This document shows, piece by piece, positions 17,708 to 26,846 of a stretch of 64,000 bases of DNA (position 1 is its first letter; every line of letters starts with the position of its first letter). Below the pieces are notes generated by a model. The model saw only the letters and a program-made list of their open reading frames with translations, made no database searches and had not been told where the DNA came from. The translations under genes were made by a program, and so were the position numbers. Source of the DNA: Saccharibacillus sacchari DSM 19268 (lineage in GTDB: Bacteria > Bacillota > Bacilli > Paenibacillales > Paenibacillaceae); the NCBI RefSeq assembly GCF_000585395.1, contig NZ_KK073875.1, positions 1,573,774-1,637,773 of the forward strand, read 5' to 3'.

Positions 17708-17947
17708 TTAAACGCCGATTCCGGCAGCTTGACGTTCACGTTCCGACTGCTCGCCTGCAACTGCTTCTTGAGCAGCAGGCGTTTCGATTCCTCGAATCTC
17801 CATATCTTCAAGCAAATCCATATACAAACGCTTGGCTTGTTCGCAGGCTGCCGTGATGTCGTTCTCCCGTACGTTCTTGTAGATTCCCCGAAGTTTCGCG
17901 TTGTAAGAATTGTGATCCACTTTCACCCATGCCGGAATGATTTGCAT
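17708..17947 (-). CDS. Hypothetical protein, 79 aa
   Basis: A short acidic-to-neutral helical protein starting MQIIPAWVKVDHNSYNAKLR with a Glu/Gln-rich C-terminus. The ATG at 17947 follows GAGGGGAA; an in-frame extension upstream has no binding site. It shares a terminator with the convergent DedA gene. I do not recognise a family; the sequence has coding character (good start, no rare-codon run) but no informative motif. From 17948 to 18323 I see no gene; the stretch is AT-rich near 18180-18300. Confidence 0.55.
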   Translation of the reverse strand: MQIIPAWVKVDHNSYNAKLRGIYKNVRENDITAACEQAKRLYMDLLEDMEIRGIETPAAQEAVAGEQSERERQAAGIGV

Positions 17948-18323
17948 AACAAATTCCCCTCTCCCCAAAAAATCGATCAAGTCCCGGTATTTCGGCCCCC
18001 GCCGACTCCCGGACTTCTTGCGGTACGCACCTCAAATCAAGAATGTTTCTCATAGTAGACTTGAAATACGACAGAATCTTGCCCAACAGATTGATTTGCG
18101 CACAGCGTTCCCGCTTCCGAGATCAAAACCGGGAATCCCCCGCCGTCCGACTTTATTTATGAATTCCCCCCTGTTCTAAGGTCAGACTTTGAAAATTTAA
18201 TGGGATTTTCATTTCCTAACATAAATTTAAACGTTTTTCCGAATTTTCTCAAACGATTTTTCATGATTTAGGCGCATATGCACGTTAATTTGCAAAAAAC
18301 GGTACTTTTGTAGGTCAAAACAC

Positions 18324-18782
18324 TCAATTTTCAAGCGCTTGCAGCACCTCGTCGACATGCCCGGCTACTTTCACTTTCCGCCATTCGCGGACAAGCGTTC
18401 CTTCTTCATCCAACAAAAACGTTGAACGCACGATGCCTTCGTACTCTTTTCCGAAGTTTTTCTTAAGCTGCCATACGCCGAATTGTTCGCTGACCGCGTG
18501 CTCCGTATCCGACAACAGCGGAAACGGCAGTTCATATTTGGCTCCGAACTTTTCATGCGATTTCACGTCGTCCGCGCTGATGCCGATCACGGCCGCATTC
18601 TTCGCGGTGAAGTAGCTTTCCGAATCCCGGAAATCGCAAGCCTGCTGCGTGCAGCCCGGCGTCATGTCTTTCGGATAAAAGTAAATAACGAGCTTTTTGC
18701 CTTTGTAGTCGCTGAGGCTGATGGATTGTCCTCCTACTGCCGGGAGGGTGAAATCTTGTACTTTTTCGTTGAGTTGTACCAT
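18324..18782 (-). CDS. bcp: Thioredoxin-dependent thiol peroxidase (Bcp/PrxQ)
   Basis: A 152-residue atypical 2-Cys peroxiredoxin that reduces hydrogen and organic peroxides with thioredoxin. The peroxidatic Cys lies in the motif FYPKDMTPGCTQQACDFRD with the resolving Cys five residues later, typical of the PrxQ/alpha-helical class. The full thioredoxin fold to the C-terminus is present. AAAGGAG precedes the ATG. It stands alone; hairpin repeat copy F lies directly upstream of its start, which may affect expression. Confidence 0.95.
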   Translation of the reverse strand: MVQLNEKVQDFTLPAVGGQSISLSDYKGKKLVIYFYPKDMTPGCTQQACDFRDSESYFTAKNAAVIGISADDVKSHEKFGAKYELPFPLLSDTEHAVSEQFGVWQLKKNFGKEYEGIVRSTFLLDEEGTLVREWRKVKVAGHVDEVLQALEN

Positions 18783-18805
18783 TTGCGAGTCGCTCCTTTT
18801 TGGTG

Positions 18806-18980
18806 GTGTGGAGGCGCTGCGGGGGAAGGGGCTTGCGGGTCGCTGTCTACATTCGATTTCTTGATTATATTTCTATAGGTTGGAATCGAATGTCAAAGGC
18901 GAGCCAGCGTATGCTTCCGATGTGCCTTTCCTTCGGAAAGCCTTTAGCTTCCTTCAGCTCCCTTCCCCCTCCGCTTACCT
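18806..18980 (-). repeat. Hairpin repeat family, copy F (diverged)
   Basis: Same architecture as the other copies in reverse orientation. Outer arms GGAGGCGCTGCGGGGGAAGG and the complement of CCCTTCCCCCTCCGCTTACC; inner ATTCGATT / AATCGAAT stem; then CAAAGGCG, and a CTTCCGATGTGCCTTTCC-TTCGGAAAGCCTTTAGC block parallel to that of copy B. It starts 24 bp upstream of bcp. Confidence 0.65.
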
Positions 18981-19305
18981 CGGCGCACTAGATTTTTTAG
19001 GGATAGAGAAGAGCCGGCATGGCTAGCCGACTCTTCCCGCGCAGTACGCGCTTTTAAATGATGTATCTCTTATTTTATCACTTAATTTGTTACAGGTTCA
19101 ATTCGATATTCCCTGCCTTATCACTTATCGCCTTTCACGCCGAGGTTCGTATCTATCGAACCGCCGGCGTCCGGATCCTGCTCAAGAATTTGAGTAAAGT
19201 TCAAACCGCACCGCACGATCTTGGTGTTGCCCTCCATCATTAACCGCGAGTCTATATAATAAGACTCGCTTCTTTCTATACCTAAAAAGAAAAACTATCG
19301 AGGCA
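18981..19305. other. Gene-free stretch with two small hairpins
   Basis: Contains GAAGAGCCGGC / GCCGACTCTTC (near 19007-19036) directly followed by GCGC-AGTAC-GCGC-TTTT, and GAGTC / GACTC (near 19247-19267). Neither has a clear long T tract; they may be weak terminators. No ORF with a ribosome binding site is seen. Confidence 0.4.
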
Positions 19306-19408
19306 GCAGGGCGTAGCGGAGGGAGAAGGGAGAGCCTGAAGATCGCCTTTGAGGCTGGCCAAGACAGCGAGCGGAAGGTTCTCCCTTCTCCCGGAGCGTC
19401 TCCTACGA
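19306..19408 (+). repeat. Hairpin repeat family, copy G (short)
   Basis: Outer arms GTAGCGGAGGGAGAAGGGAG and the complement of CTCCCTTCTCCCGGAGCGTC; internal words CGCCTTTGAG ... GGCCAAGACAGCG correspond to CGCCTTTGAA ... CAAGTGAGACAGCG of copy E, with the inner stem deleted. Its end reaches the stop codon of the ABC-2 permease at 19403. Confidence 0.65.
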
Positions 19409-20188
19409 CCCCGCACCCCGGTACTTTTTCACGCCCACGTTCCAACTGGTCAAGCCGATGGTCAGGAAGATCGCCGCCATCACCGGAGTCAGCCATGCCA
19501 TATGCGTCATTTCTTCCCTGCCTAAGAACAGCGAAGCCGGATAGATGCCGACGAACGCGAACGGCAGGATCCATGTTAACAGGAACTGGATCGCCCGGTT
19601 GTAGATCGTCACCGGGTAGCGGCCGTAGTTCTGGATGTTGTACATCAGCGGGATGATGCCGGTCGGCGAATCCGAGTAGAACGACAGCGACGTCAGCGCG
19701 ATATAGATGCCGGTGTAGATCAAGGTTGCGCTGATCGCGAACAGAATCATGACGGGCAGATGCCACCAGACCAGTTCCAGGCCGAGCTGGCCGCCGCTGA
19801 TGATCATGATGATAATCCCGATCAGCGAACCGATAAGGCCCGGCGGGTCGATGTTTTCCAAAAAGATCTGGAACAGATTATACGCGGGACGGGTTAAGAT
19901 ACGGTCCATCTCGCCTTTGACGATATAACGGTCGCTGAAGTTCCATAGGTTGACGAAGCAGCTGAACAAGCCGAACGGAACCATGAAGAATCCGTACACG
20001 AACACCACTTCCGCTTCGCTCCAACCGCCCAGCGAGTTGGTATGGCCGAACACGACGAAGATGAAGATCAGGTTGCTCGCCTGCATGAGCAGATCGGAGA
20101 CCACCTCGACCCAGAAGTCCGCGCGGTAAGTCAGCCTTGTTTTCATATAATTCTTCAGATATTCAAATACGAGTCCGATATAATACAT
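19403..20188 (-). CDS. ABC-2 type permease (PF06182-like), second subunit
   Basis: A 261-residue membrane protein with about six hydrophobic segments and the family-typical NLWNFSDRYIVKGEMDRILTRP and SFYSDSPTGIIPLMYNIQNYGRYP segments. It resembles the DUF990/ABC2_membrane_6 group, which pair as two related permeases with one ATPase. It follows the other permease by 4 bp. The gene is the last in the three-gene exporter operon and repeat copy G abuts its stop codon. Substrate unknown. Confidence 0.85.
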   Translation of the reverse strand: MYYIGLVFEYLKNYMKTRLTYRADFWVEVVSDLLMQASNLIFIFVVFGHTNSLGGWSEAEVVFVYGFFMVPFGLFSCFVNLWNFSDRYIVKGEMDRILTRPAYNLFQIFLENIDPPGLIGSLIGIIIMIISGGQLGLELVWWHLPVMILFAISATLIYTGIYIALTSLSFYSDSPTGIIPLMYNIQNYGRYPVTIYNRAIQFLLTWILPFAFVGIYPASLFLGREEMTHMAWLTPVMAAIFLTIGLTSWNVGVKKYRGAGS

Positions 20189-20192
20189 TCGC

Positions 20193-20987
20193 TCAACCCC
20201 CTTGCACGAACAGCCGCTTGCGCGCCGCTCGCCACATGAAGAAGATCGGAATCAGCAGAGCGACGAACCAAACAACCTGAATACCGAATACTTCGAGAAT
20301 TCCCGTGCCCTGCGTGCGTCCCGTGAATACGGAGCCGGGCAAATACGTGATCGCTTGGAACGGCAGCCATTGCATGATCGCGCTCAGCCAACCGGGGAAC
20401 AAGCTGATCGGGATGACCAAGCCGGAAAACAGGTCCACGATGACCCGCTTCATGCGCATGATTCCTTCGTTGTTTTCCACGAAGAAAGCCATCAGCCCGG
20501 TCAAAATGTTCAGCTGCGAATTAATGAGGAAGCTGAAGAACAGCATCACCAGGAAGCCGACCCAGGCGATCGGATCGCTCGGCAGCCGGACCGGGAACAG
20601 CAGCAGCGCCAGCAGCATACCCGGAATCATGAACAGGGTGAAGCGGAACAATCCCTCGCCGAACCCCTGCATCATTTTAACGAACAAATAGTTGTAGGGA
20701 CGAATAAACTGGATGGCGATCGAACCGTCCCGGATATCCGTCGCGATCTCGCGGTCGAGATTGTTGAAGTAAAAGGCGCGCGCCATCCACGACACCGCGA
20801 TGTAAGTGGTCATCTGGGACGCGGTGAAGCCGCCGATCTCGCCCCGGTCTCCGTAGATCGCCTGCCAAGTGAAGTAGTAGACGCCGATGTTCAGCATATA
20901 GATCAGAATGCCCGAGTAGTAATTGACCCGGTAAGCCAGCATGGTCAGGAAACGGATGCGGATAAAATCGGTGTAAGCACTAAGCAT
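20193..20987 (-). CDS. ABC-2 type permease (PF06182-like), first subunit
   Basis: A 264-residue permease with six hydrophobic segments, related to its downstream neighbour; features include NLDREIATDIRDGSIAIQFI and RPYNYLFVKMMQGFGEG around residue 90 and FVENNEGIMRMKRVIVDLFSG. It overlaps the end of the ATPase gene by 8 bp, so the proteins are made as a unit. Together with 19403-20188 it should form a heterodimeric export channel. Comparable operons are annotated as daunorubicin-type or viologen exporters, but the real substrate cannot be deduced. Confidence 0.86.
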   Translation of the reverse strand: MLSAYTDFIRIRFLTMLAYRVNYYSGILIYMLNIGVYYFTWQAIYGDRGEIGGFTASQMTTYIAVSWMARAFYFNNLDREIATDIRDGSIAIQFIRPYNYLFVKMMQGFGEGLFRFTLFMIPGMLLALLLFPVRLPSDPIAWVGFLVMLFFSFLINSQLNILTGLMAFFVENNEGIMRMKRVIVDLFSGLVIPISLFPGWLSAIMQWLPFQAITYLPGSVFTGRTQGTGILEVFGIQVVWFVALLIPIFFMWRAARKRLFVQGG

Positions 20988-22020
20988 GGCTGACGGTCCC
21001 GCCTTGCGTTTCCTTCGTGGCCGATCCGGTCTGATAAATCTGGCGCACGATCTCGTCGGTCGTCGTTTCGGTGATTTTGATATCCGTGATCGCGATGTCC
21101 GGCTGCCCGACGATCTTCGCCAGCACGTCCGATACGTTCAGTTCTGCGGGAACCAGTACTTCGGCGTGCAGATCGTTGTCGGCAGTCCAGCTTACATGCA
21201 GATCCGACGTCAGCGACTGCAATCTGCCCAGCGGACAAGCGGTGCCGAATTGCAACGTGACGCGCGTCCCCTGTCCCCAACGCGTCTTGAGCGTATCGAG
21301 ACCGCCGTCATAGATAATGCGACCTTCGTCCAGCATGATGACGCGGGAACAGAGCGCTTCGATATCCTGCAAATCGTGCGTCGTAAGCAGAATGGTCGTG
21401 CCGTGCTGGCGGTTCATGTCTTTTAAAAACTCGCGAATTTCCGTCTTGACGATGATATCTAGCCCGATCGTCGGTTCGTCCAGGAATACGATCGACGGAT
21501 TGTGCAGCAGCGCGGCGACCAGCTCGCAGCGCATGCGCTGGCCGAGACTGAGCTTGCGCACAGGACGGCTGAGCAGATCGCCCAGATCCAGGCGCTGCAC
21601 CAACTCGTCGAGACGCTTTTTGTAATCCTGCTCCGATACGCCGTACACTTTGCGCAGCAGGCCGAACGACTCGATCACGCCGATGTCCCACCAGAGCTGG
21701 CTCCGCTGACCGAACACGACGCCGATATTTTTCACGAACTTTTCGCGCTCCTCGTGCGGCACGTAGCCTCCGACGTTCAGCTTGCCCGCGGTCGGAACGA
21801 GGATGCCGGTGAGCATTTTGATCGTGGTCGACTTGCCTGCGCCGTTCTCGCCGATGTACCCGCAAATTTCGCCTGCGGGGATGGAAAACGAGATATCGTT
21901 GACGGCCGCAACCTCGTTATACTGACGGGAAAATAAATCCTGCAAAGCGCCTTTAAGGCCGCCTCGACTTTTTTGTACTTTGAAAATCTTGCTTAAATGT
22001 TCAACTTCAATGGCTTTCAT
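20980..22020 (-). CDS. ABC exporter ATPase
   Basis: A 346-residue ATPase partner of the two ABC-2 permeases. Walker A GENGAGKST, the Q-loop VFGQRSQLWWD, signature LSLGQRMRCELVAAL, Walker B IVFLDEPTIGLD and H-loop TTHDLQDIEAL are present; about 100 further residues form a C-terminal regulatory domain. The 'GQRSQLWWD' and 'LSLGQRMR' forms are typical of the DUF990-associated ATPases. The ATG at 22020 follows GAAAGGAAC; a 44-codon in-frame extension upstream lacks a start signal. Confidence 0.93.
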   Translation of the reverse strand: MKAIEVEHLSKIFKVQKSRGGLKGALQDLFSRQYNEVAAVNDISFSIPAGEICGYIGENGAGKSTTIKMLTGILVPTAGKLNVGGYVPHEEREKFVKNIGVVFGQRSQLWWDIGVIESFGLLRKVYGVSEQDYKKRLDELVQRLDLGDLLSRPVRKLSLGQRMRCELVAALLHNPSIVFLDEPTIGLDIIVKTEIREFLKDMNRQHGTTILLTTHDLQDIEALCSRVIMLDEGRIIYDGGLDTLKTRWGQGTRVTLQFGTACPLGRLQSLTSDLHVSWTADNDLHAEVLVPAELNVSDVLAKIVGQPDIAITDIKITETTTDEIVRQIYQTGSATKETQGGTVSHA

Positions 22021-22208
22021 ATGTGTTCCTTTCTGTGGGTCCACATTAGGTGGATGCCCATATTTTGCGTCAAGGACGCTTCCGTGCGGTTCACGCCGAA
22101 AATAAGGGGGTATTCTGCCTGTAAGACGCTGTTTCCCGATGGGGCAGCGCATTGCTTATGCATCAACGTCCTTAACCATACACCAAGAATGCGGGCAAAA
22201 ACGGTCAA

Positions 22209-22237
22209 TTGCTTGCAGCTCCGAAAAAAATTATAAT
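22209..22237 (+). promoter_or_regulatory. Promoter of the LCP gene
   Basis: TTGCTT (22209-22214), 17-bp spacer, TATAAT (22232-22237), 67 bp upstream of the ATG. Confidence 0.7.
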
Positions 22238-22303
22238 GTAGGGATGCAACAATGGCAATCGGCGTTCGGGCACTCTCATTTTAAAACGGAAAGGAAGAAA
22301 CGA

Positions 22304-23362
22304 ATGACAAGGAATCAAAAACGCGCGATCATTTGGGCTTTCGCCCTTATTGTACTTTCGGCAGGAGGTTACGCGGCCTATTACTTCTCTAATTTATATA
22401 ATCAAGTGGCGAGTCTGCAAAAGGTCGGCGACAGTTCTCCGTTCCGCAGTCTTCCGGTCACCGAGACGACGGTAGCCCAAGAACCGCCGAAATGGGAAGG
22501 CAGCGAACCCGTGAACATTCTTTTGATGGGCGTGGACGGTCGGGATTCCATGGGAGACGATATTCCGCGTTCGGATACCATGCTGGTCGCCTCGATCGAC
22601 CCCGTACAAAAAACCATCAATATTTTTTCCATCATGCGCGATACTTACCTTGACGTTCCGGGCTTCGGCAAACAACGCATCAACGCCGCCATTACGCACG
22701 GACCGAACACGGCCATGGAAACCGTAGGCAACCTCCTGGGCATCCCGATTCAATACTATGTATATACGGATTTCGAAGGATTCATCAAATTGGTCGATTC
22801 CGTGGGCGGAGTCGATTTCCACGTCGAAAAAGACATGAAATACCTGAGCGCGGCCGACGGGCCTCAATACGATATCGACCTCAAAGAAGGCATGCAGCAC
22901 CTGGACGGAAGAACGGCGCTCCAATACGTTCGTTTCCGGCATGACCGGTTGTCGGATTTCAGCCGAACGGGCAGACAGCGCGAGTTCCTTCAAGCAGTTG
23001 CGGAAAAGCTTAAATCGTCTACCTCGATCATGAATCTGCCGGACATTTTGGAGCAGGTCAACCCTTATATCGATACCAACTTGAGCGTCGGAGACATGTG
23101 GAAGCTTGCGACCGTAGCTTACGACAGCAAAATGGGCGGCAGCGAGCAGATCCCTCCGAACAGCCTGCTGCGCGAAGAAACGATCGGCGGCGCGGCGGTA
23201 CTGACCGTCAGAAACAACGACAAGCTCAAAGAATTCGTCCAAGAGACGCTAAACGCCGGGCCGGAAGAGCAAGAAGACGCGCCGATGCCCGATCGATCCG
23301 TGCCCGCTCCTTCGGGAACCAAAAACGAAGCGCTGGGCGAAGGCACAGGAGAACCGCAATAA
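22304..23362 (+). CDS. LytR-CpsA-Psr family cell-wall glycopolymer transferase
   Basis: A 352-residue membrane-anchored enzyme that transfers undecaprenyl-linked polymers (teichoic acid or capsule) to peptidoglycan. One N-terminal membrane segment (about 7-30) is followed by the extracellular LCP domain: NILLMGVDGRD, RSDTMLVASIDP, FSIMRDTYLDVPG, KINAA-like RINAAITHGP and the arginine-rich YVRFRHDRLSDFSRTGRQRE motif that binds the pyrophosphate. The acidic, Pro-rich tail is disordered. The ATG at 22304 follows GGAAAGGAAG; an upstream in-frame ATG at 22139 has no support. Confidence 0.92.
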   Translation: MTRNQKRAIIWAFALIVLSAGGYAAYYFSNLYNQVASLQKVGDSSPFRSLPVTETTVAQEPPKWEGSEPVNILLMGVDGRDSMGDDIPRSDTMLVASIDPVQKTINIFSIMRDTYLDVPGFGKQRINAAITHGPNTAMETVGNLLGIPIQYYVYTDFEGFIKLVDSVGGVDFHVEKDMKYLSAADGPQYDIDLKEGMQHLDGRTALQYVRFRHDRLSDFSRTGRQREFLQAVAEKLKSSTSIMNLPDILEQVNPYIDTNLSVGDMWKLATVAYDSKMGGSEQIPPNSLLREETIGGAAVLTVRNNDKLKEFVQETLNAGPEEQEDAPMPDRSVPAPSGTKNEALGEGTGEPQ

Positions 23363-23420
23363 AATCGTCGAAACTTAACCAAATCGTCCCTGTACGCGGG
23401 ACGCAAAATTCGTTACCCTT

Positions 23421-23451
23421 AAAGGGCGCCTTTATTCGAAAGGCGCCCTTT
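23421..23451. terminator. Terminator after the LCP gene
   Basis: AAAGGGCGCC, loop, GGCGCCCTTT with a weak trailing T tract (TTTGACTT), 58 bp after the LCP stop. Confidence 0.7.
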
Positions 23452-23515
23452 GACTTGAGCCGGCCTGCGGCCGTAGCCATACATCCGATCCCCTATCCCG
23501 AAAGGAAAGTGAACC

Positions 23516-24823
23516 ATGAATCGTCCAAATTCCGAAAAACTCTACGCCGAAGCGCTCGAACATATCGTCGGCGGCGTCAACAGCCCTTCCCGCTCGTTCA
23601 AAGCGGTCGGCGGCGGCGCTCCCGTCTTCATGAAAAAGGGACAAGGCTCCCATTTCTGGGACGTCGACGGCAATGAATACATTGATTATCTGGCCGCTTA
23701 CGGCCCGATCATTACCGGCCATGCGCATCCGCATATCACCGAAGCGATCGTTCGCGCCGCGCAAAACGGCACGCTGTACGGAACGCCTACCGAACTGGAG
23801 ATCCATCTTGCCAAAATGCTGAAAGACGCGATTCCTTCGATGGACAAAGTTCGCTTCGTCAACTCCGGCACCGAGGCCGTCATGTCGACGATCCGCGTCG
23901 CGCGCGCGTATACGGATCGTTCGAAGATCATCAAATTCGCGGGCTGCTACCACGGGCACTCCGACCTGGTGCTGGTTGCCGCAGGCTCCGGTCCTTCGAC
24001 GCTCGGCACGCCGGACAGCGCAGGCGTACCGGCCAGCATCGCGCAGGAAGTCATCACGGTGCCTTTTAACGATCTGGAGGCTCTGGAGCAAGCACTGAAC
24101 CACTGGGAAGGCCAGATCGCGGCCGTCATGGTAGAGCCGATCGTCGGCAACTTCGGGATGGTCATGCCGGAAAAAGGCTTCCTCGAAGGCCTATGCAAGC
24201 TGACGCACGACCACGGCGCGCTCGTGATCTACGACGAAGTCATCACGGCGTTCCGATTCCATTACGGTTCGGCGCAGACTTTTGCCGAGCTGGATAATCA
24301 CGATGCCATCACGCCCGATCTGACCGCGCTGGGCAAAATCCTTGGCGGCGGCCTGCCGATCGGCGCTTACGGCGGCCGCAAGCATGTTATGGAACAGGTC
24401 GCTCCGCTAGGCCCTGCTTACCAGGCGGGCACGATGGCGGGCAACCCGATCTCCGTATCGGCGGGCATCGCTTGTCTCGAAGTGCTGCAAGGCGAAGGCG
24501 TCTACGAAGAAATGAACCGCCTGGCGATCCGTCTGACCGACGGCATCGGCGAAGCCGCGAAGCGCCACGGCGTACCGCTGACGATCAACCGTATCCGCGG
24601 TTCGTTCTCGACGCATTTCTGCGATCATCCGGTGACGAACTACGATCAGGCGCAGGATACCGACGGCGAAGCATTTGCCGCGTTCTTCCGCGGGATGCTG
24701 AACCGCGGAGTCTGCCTCGCGCCTTCCAAATACGAGGCGTGGTTCCTGACGACCGCGCATACGGACGCGGATATTGAGCGGACGCTGGAAGCGGCGGACT
24801 CGGCACTGAAAGAGATGCGCTAG
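23516..24823 (+). CDS. hemL: Glutamate-1-semialdehyde 2,1-aminomutase
   Basis: A 435-residue PLP enzyme that makes 5-aminolevulinate for haem and cobalamin. The PLP lysine lies in [18 protein letters not shown] (about residue 270); the substrate-loop sequence [12 protein letters not shown] and the [16 protein letters not shown] cofactor-binding region are present. Length is normal. GAAAGGAAAGTG precedes the ATG. It stands alone rather than in a hemAXCDBL cluster, so it may be the second, GsaB-like paralogue found in many Bacillales. A strong terminator follows at 24896. Confidence 0.95.
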   Translation: MNRPNSEKLYAEALEHIVGGVNSPSRSFKAVGGGAPVFMKKGQGSHFWDVDGNEYIDYLAAYGPIITGHAHPHITEAIVRAAQNGTLYGTPTELEIHLAKMLKDAIPSMDKVRFVNSGTEAVMSTIRVARAYTDRSKIIKFAGCYHGHSDLVLVAAGSGPSTLGTPDSAGVPASIAQEVITVPFNDLEALEQALNHWEGQIAAVMVEPIVGNFGMVMPEKGFLEGLCKLTHDHGALVIYDEVITAFRFHYGSAQTFAELDNHDAITPDLTALGKILGGGLPIGAYGGRKHVMEQVAPLGPAYQAGTMAGNPISVSAGIACLEVLQGEGVYEEMNRLAIRLTDGIGEAAKRHGVPLTINRIRGSFSTHFCDHPVTNYDQAQDTDGEAFAAFFRGMLNRGVCLAPSKYEAWFLTTAHTDADIERTLEAADSALKEMR

Positions 24824-24895
24824 TAATTCGACTGAATTAAATCTAAGATTTACGTTCATCGGAAACATCCATACTTCAAGTCGTTGTTAAGCTGA

Positions 24896-24936
24896 AAAAG
24901 GATGACACCAATTTTTTGGTGTCATCCTTTTGTTTT
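24896..24936 (+). terminator. hemL terminator
   Basis: AAAAGGATGACACCAA, short loop, TTGGTGTCATCCTTTT then GTTTT; a perfect 16-bp stem. Confidence 0.9.
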
Positions 24937-25042
24937 ACGAAAAATCTCTACCTTAAAATTCATAACTATAGATTTCGCATAACTTTTTCATGCATGCTCA
25001 TGTTTGTATTCTACCCACCGTCAGACTAATGCAGAATCTCCG

Positions 25043-26632
25043 TCACGGTCCCGATACGTAGGTGAATCCGTTGCTTAACGTCGCGCTTCCTCCTGACGTC
25101 GTTACGACTACGTCGACGCTTCCCGCTGTTCCCGCAGGCGTAACCGCCGTGATCGACGTGTCAGAGTTCACAACGAACGATGTCGCAGCCACTCCGCCAA
25201 ACGTCACCGACGTCGCTCCCGTAAAGTTCGTGCCGCTCAGCGTTACCGACGTTCCTCCTGCTTCCGTCCCCGTGGACGGAGTCAGGTTGCTCAACGTCGG
25301 CGCGGCTACATACGTGAATCCGTTGCTTAACGTCGCGCTTCCTCCCGCTGTCGTTACAACCACGTCGGCGCTTCCCGCTGTTCCCGCAGGCGTAACCGCC
25401 GTAATTTGCGTAGCGGAATCTACAGTGAACGAAGTTACAGGAACTCCCCCGATCGTTATTCCCGTCGTTCCCGACAGTTGCGCGCCCGTCAGGATGACCG
25501 TTGTACCGCCTGTTGTTGCACCTTTTGCAGGACTTATACTGCTTAGAGAAACATAAGCCGCAACCGACACGCTCACTTGTGTAATCAGCTTCACATTGTT
25601 CGGATTGCTGACTCCAGAGGGAAGCGTCACACTCCCCTTAACGGTAAACGTTTGCGCATCCGTTCGGGAAGGCATATAAGTCGACTCCGCCACATCCCAA
25701 ATTACGGTAGCGCTTCGAGTTCCGGTGCTTGTTAGAATCGCGACCGTCCCAGGCAATCCGAGGGCTTCCGGCGTTTTGGACGTTCCGTTCGCTACTCCGG
25801 TTATAGGAGCAGGCGCTTGAATGCTTGTTAAACTAGAAAAAGAAGGAGTAGTGTTATTGTTGCCCGGATTCGATACTGGAATTTCGTTTTGATTGACCGG
25901 AATGATGGGAACAGGAGTTGCCGGGGGAGTCGGAACATTAATAGGATTAGAAGTATTGGGAATAGGATTAGAAGTATCGGGCGAAGTCGGCGGATTGGAG
26001 GCATTGAATTCCATTGCAACAAAATAGCTTGCCATTATCGCCAGTTGCTGTCGATCCACGATGCCTTTGGGGTTAAATCGACCATTTCCCGTTCCTTGAA
26101 TAAGCCCCACCGAGATGGCATAACCGATTGAATCCCTAGCCCACACCGAGATCGTATCGGTATCGTTAAACGTTAAACGTTCGGCTTGTCCAGACGGGTC
26201 CACGCCCAAGGCACGAACGAACAGAACCACCATCTGCTCCCGCGTAAGCGAACTCCCCATCCCGAACTTTCCATTTCCGATTCCCGAAATAAGTCCTGCC
26301 CGTTCCAGAGCGTCGATTGCCGCGTAAGCATAACTGGACGTAGACACATCCGAAAAAGAAGATACAGGCGAGGGTGCTGACATATCCAAACTCAATGCTC
26401 TAGCCAGAACTAAGGCAAAATCCTGCCGGGATATCGCTCCTGTCGGATTGAAGCGTCCGCCCCCTTCTCCATTGAATATGCCACGACTCTCCAATTCTTC
26501 TATTTCGCTTTTAGCATAAGAATTATCAATATCGGTGAAACCGCTCTCTGCAAAAACGGAAGAAACAGGAACTAACAACATTGAGGCTATAACGCTAGAA
26601 GAAACAACCTTTTTCCCGATGGATTTGAACAA
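25043..26632 (-). CDS. SLH-domain surface protein with two IPT/TIG repeats
   Basis: A 529-residue secreted protein. A signal peptide (1-29, ending SSVFA) is followed by three SLH domains (about 31-75, 95-140, 155-205) that anchor to pyruvylated cell-wall polymer, a Pro/Asn/Thr linker (about 210-270), an Ig-like domain (about 275-355) and two IPT/TIG domains (about 357-441 and 442-526). The two TIG units are direct DNA repeats 252 bp apart (positions 25062 and 25314). Start is TTG with AAAGGGGG upstream. It ends directly after the second TIG, so repeat number may vary between strains. Role probably structural or adhesive. Confidence 0.88.
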   Translation of the reverse strand: MFKSIGKKVVSSSVIASMLLVPVSSVFAESGFTDIDNSYAKSEIEELESRGIFNGEGGGRFNPTGAISRQDFALVLARALSLDMSAPSPVSSFSDVSTSSYAYAAIDALERAGLISGIGNGKFGMGSSLTREQMVVLFVRALGVDPSGQAERLTFNDTDTISVWARDSIGYAISVGLIQGTGNGRFNPKGIVDRQQLAIMASYFVAMEFNASNPPTSPDTSNPIPNTSNPINVPTPPATPVPIIPVNQNEIPVSNPGNNNTTPSFSSLTSIQAPAPITGVANGTSKTPEALGLPGTVAILTSTGTRSATVIWDVAESTYMPSRTDAQTFTVKGSVTLPSGVSNPNNVKLITQVSVSVAAYVSLSSISPAKGATTGGTTVILTGAQLSGTTGITIGGVPVTSFTVDSATQITAVTPAGTAGSADVVVTTAGGSATLSNGFTYVAAPTLSNLTPSTGTEAGGTSVTLSGTNFTGATSVTFGGVAATSFVVNSDTSITAVTPAGTAGSVDVVVTTSGGSATLSNGFTYVSGP

Positions 26633-26846
26633 GTATTCAGTACCCCCTTTAAATTAAAACAGGATCTTAATTTGCAGTATACAAAAAAAAACTTTTGGAT
26701 ATAAGAGGGTTTTCAAAAATATAAACGCGACAAACTTTTTGTGTTCAGTCAATCGAAAATAGCTTGCTTCTTAAGGTATCGTTTCTGGTGAAAAGCCCCC
26801 TCGATCGGTTAAGATAAAAGAAAACAGCAAGCGGAAGGGAGAAGCC

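Noticed and set aside
22139-22303. Upstream start for the LCP protein
   Set aside because: Contains the promoter -35 and -10 boxes (22209-22237) and lacks a ribosome binding site before the ATG at 22139.
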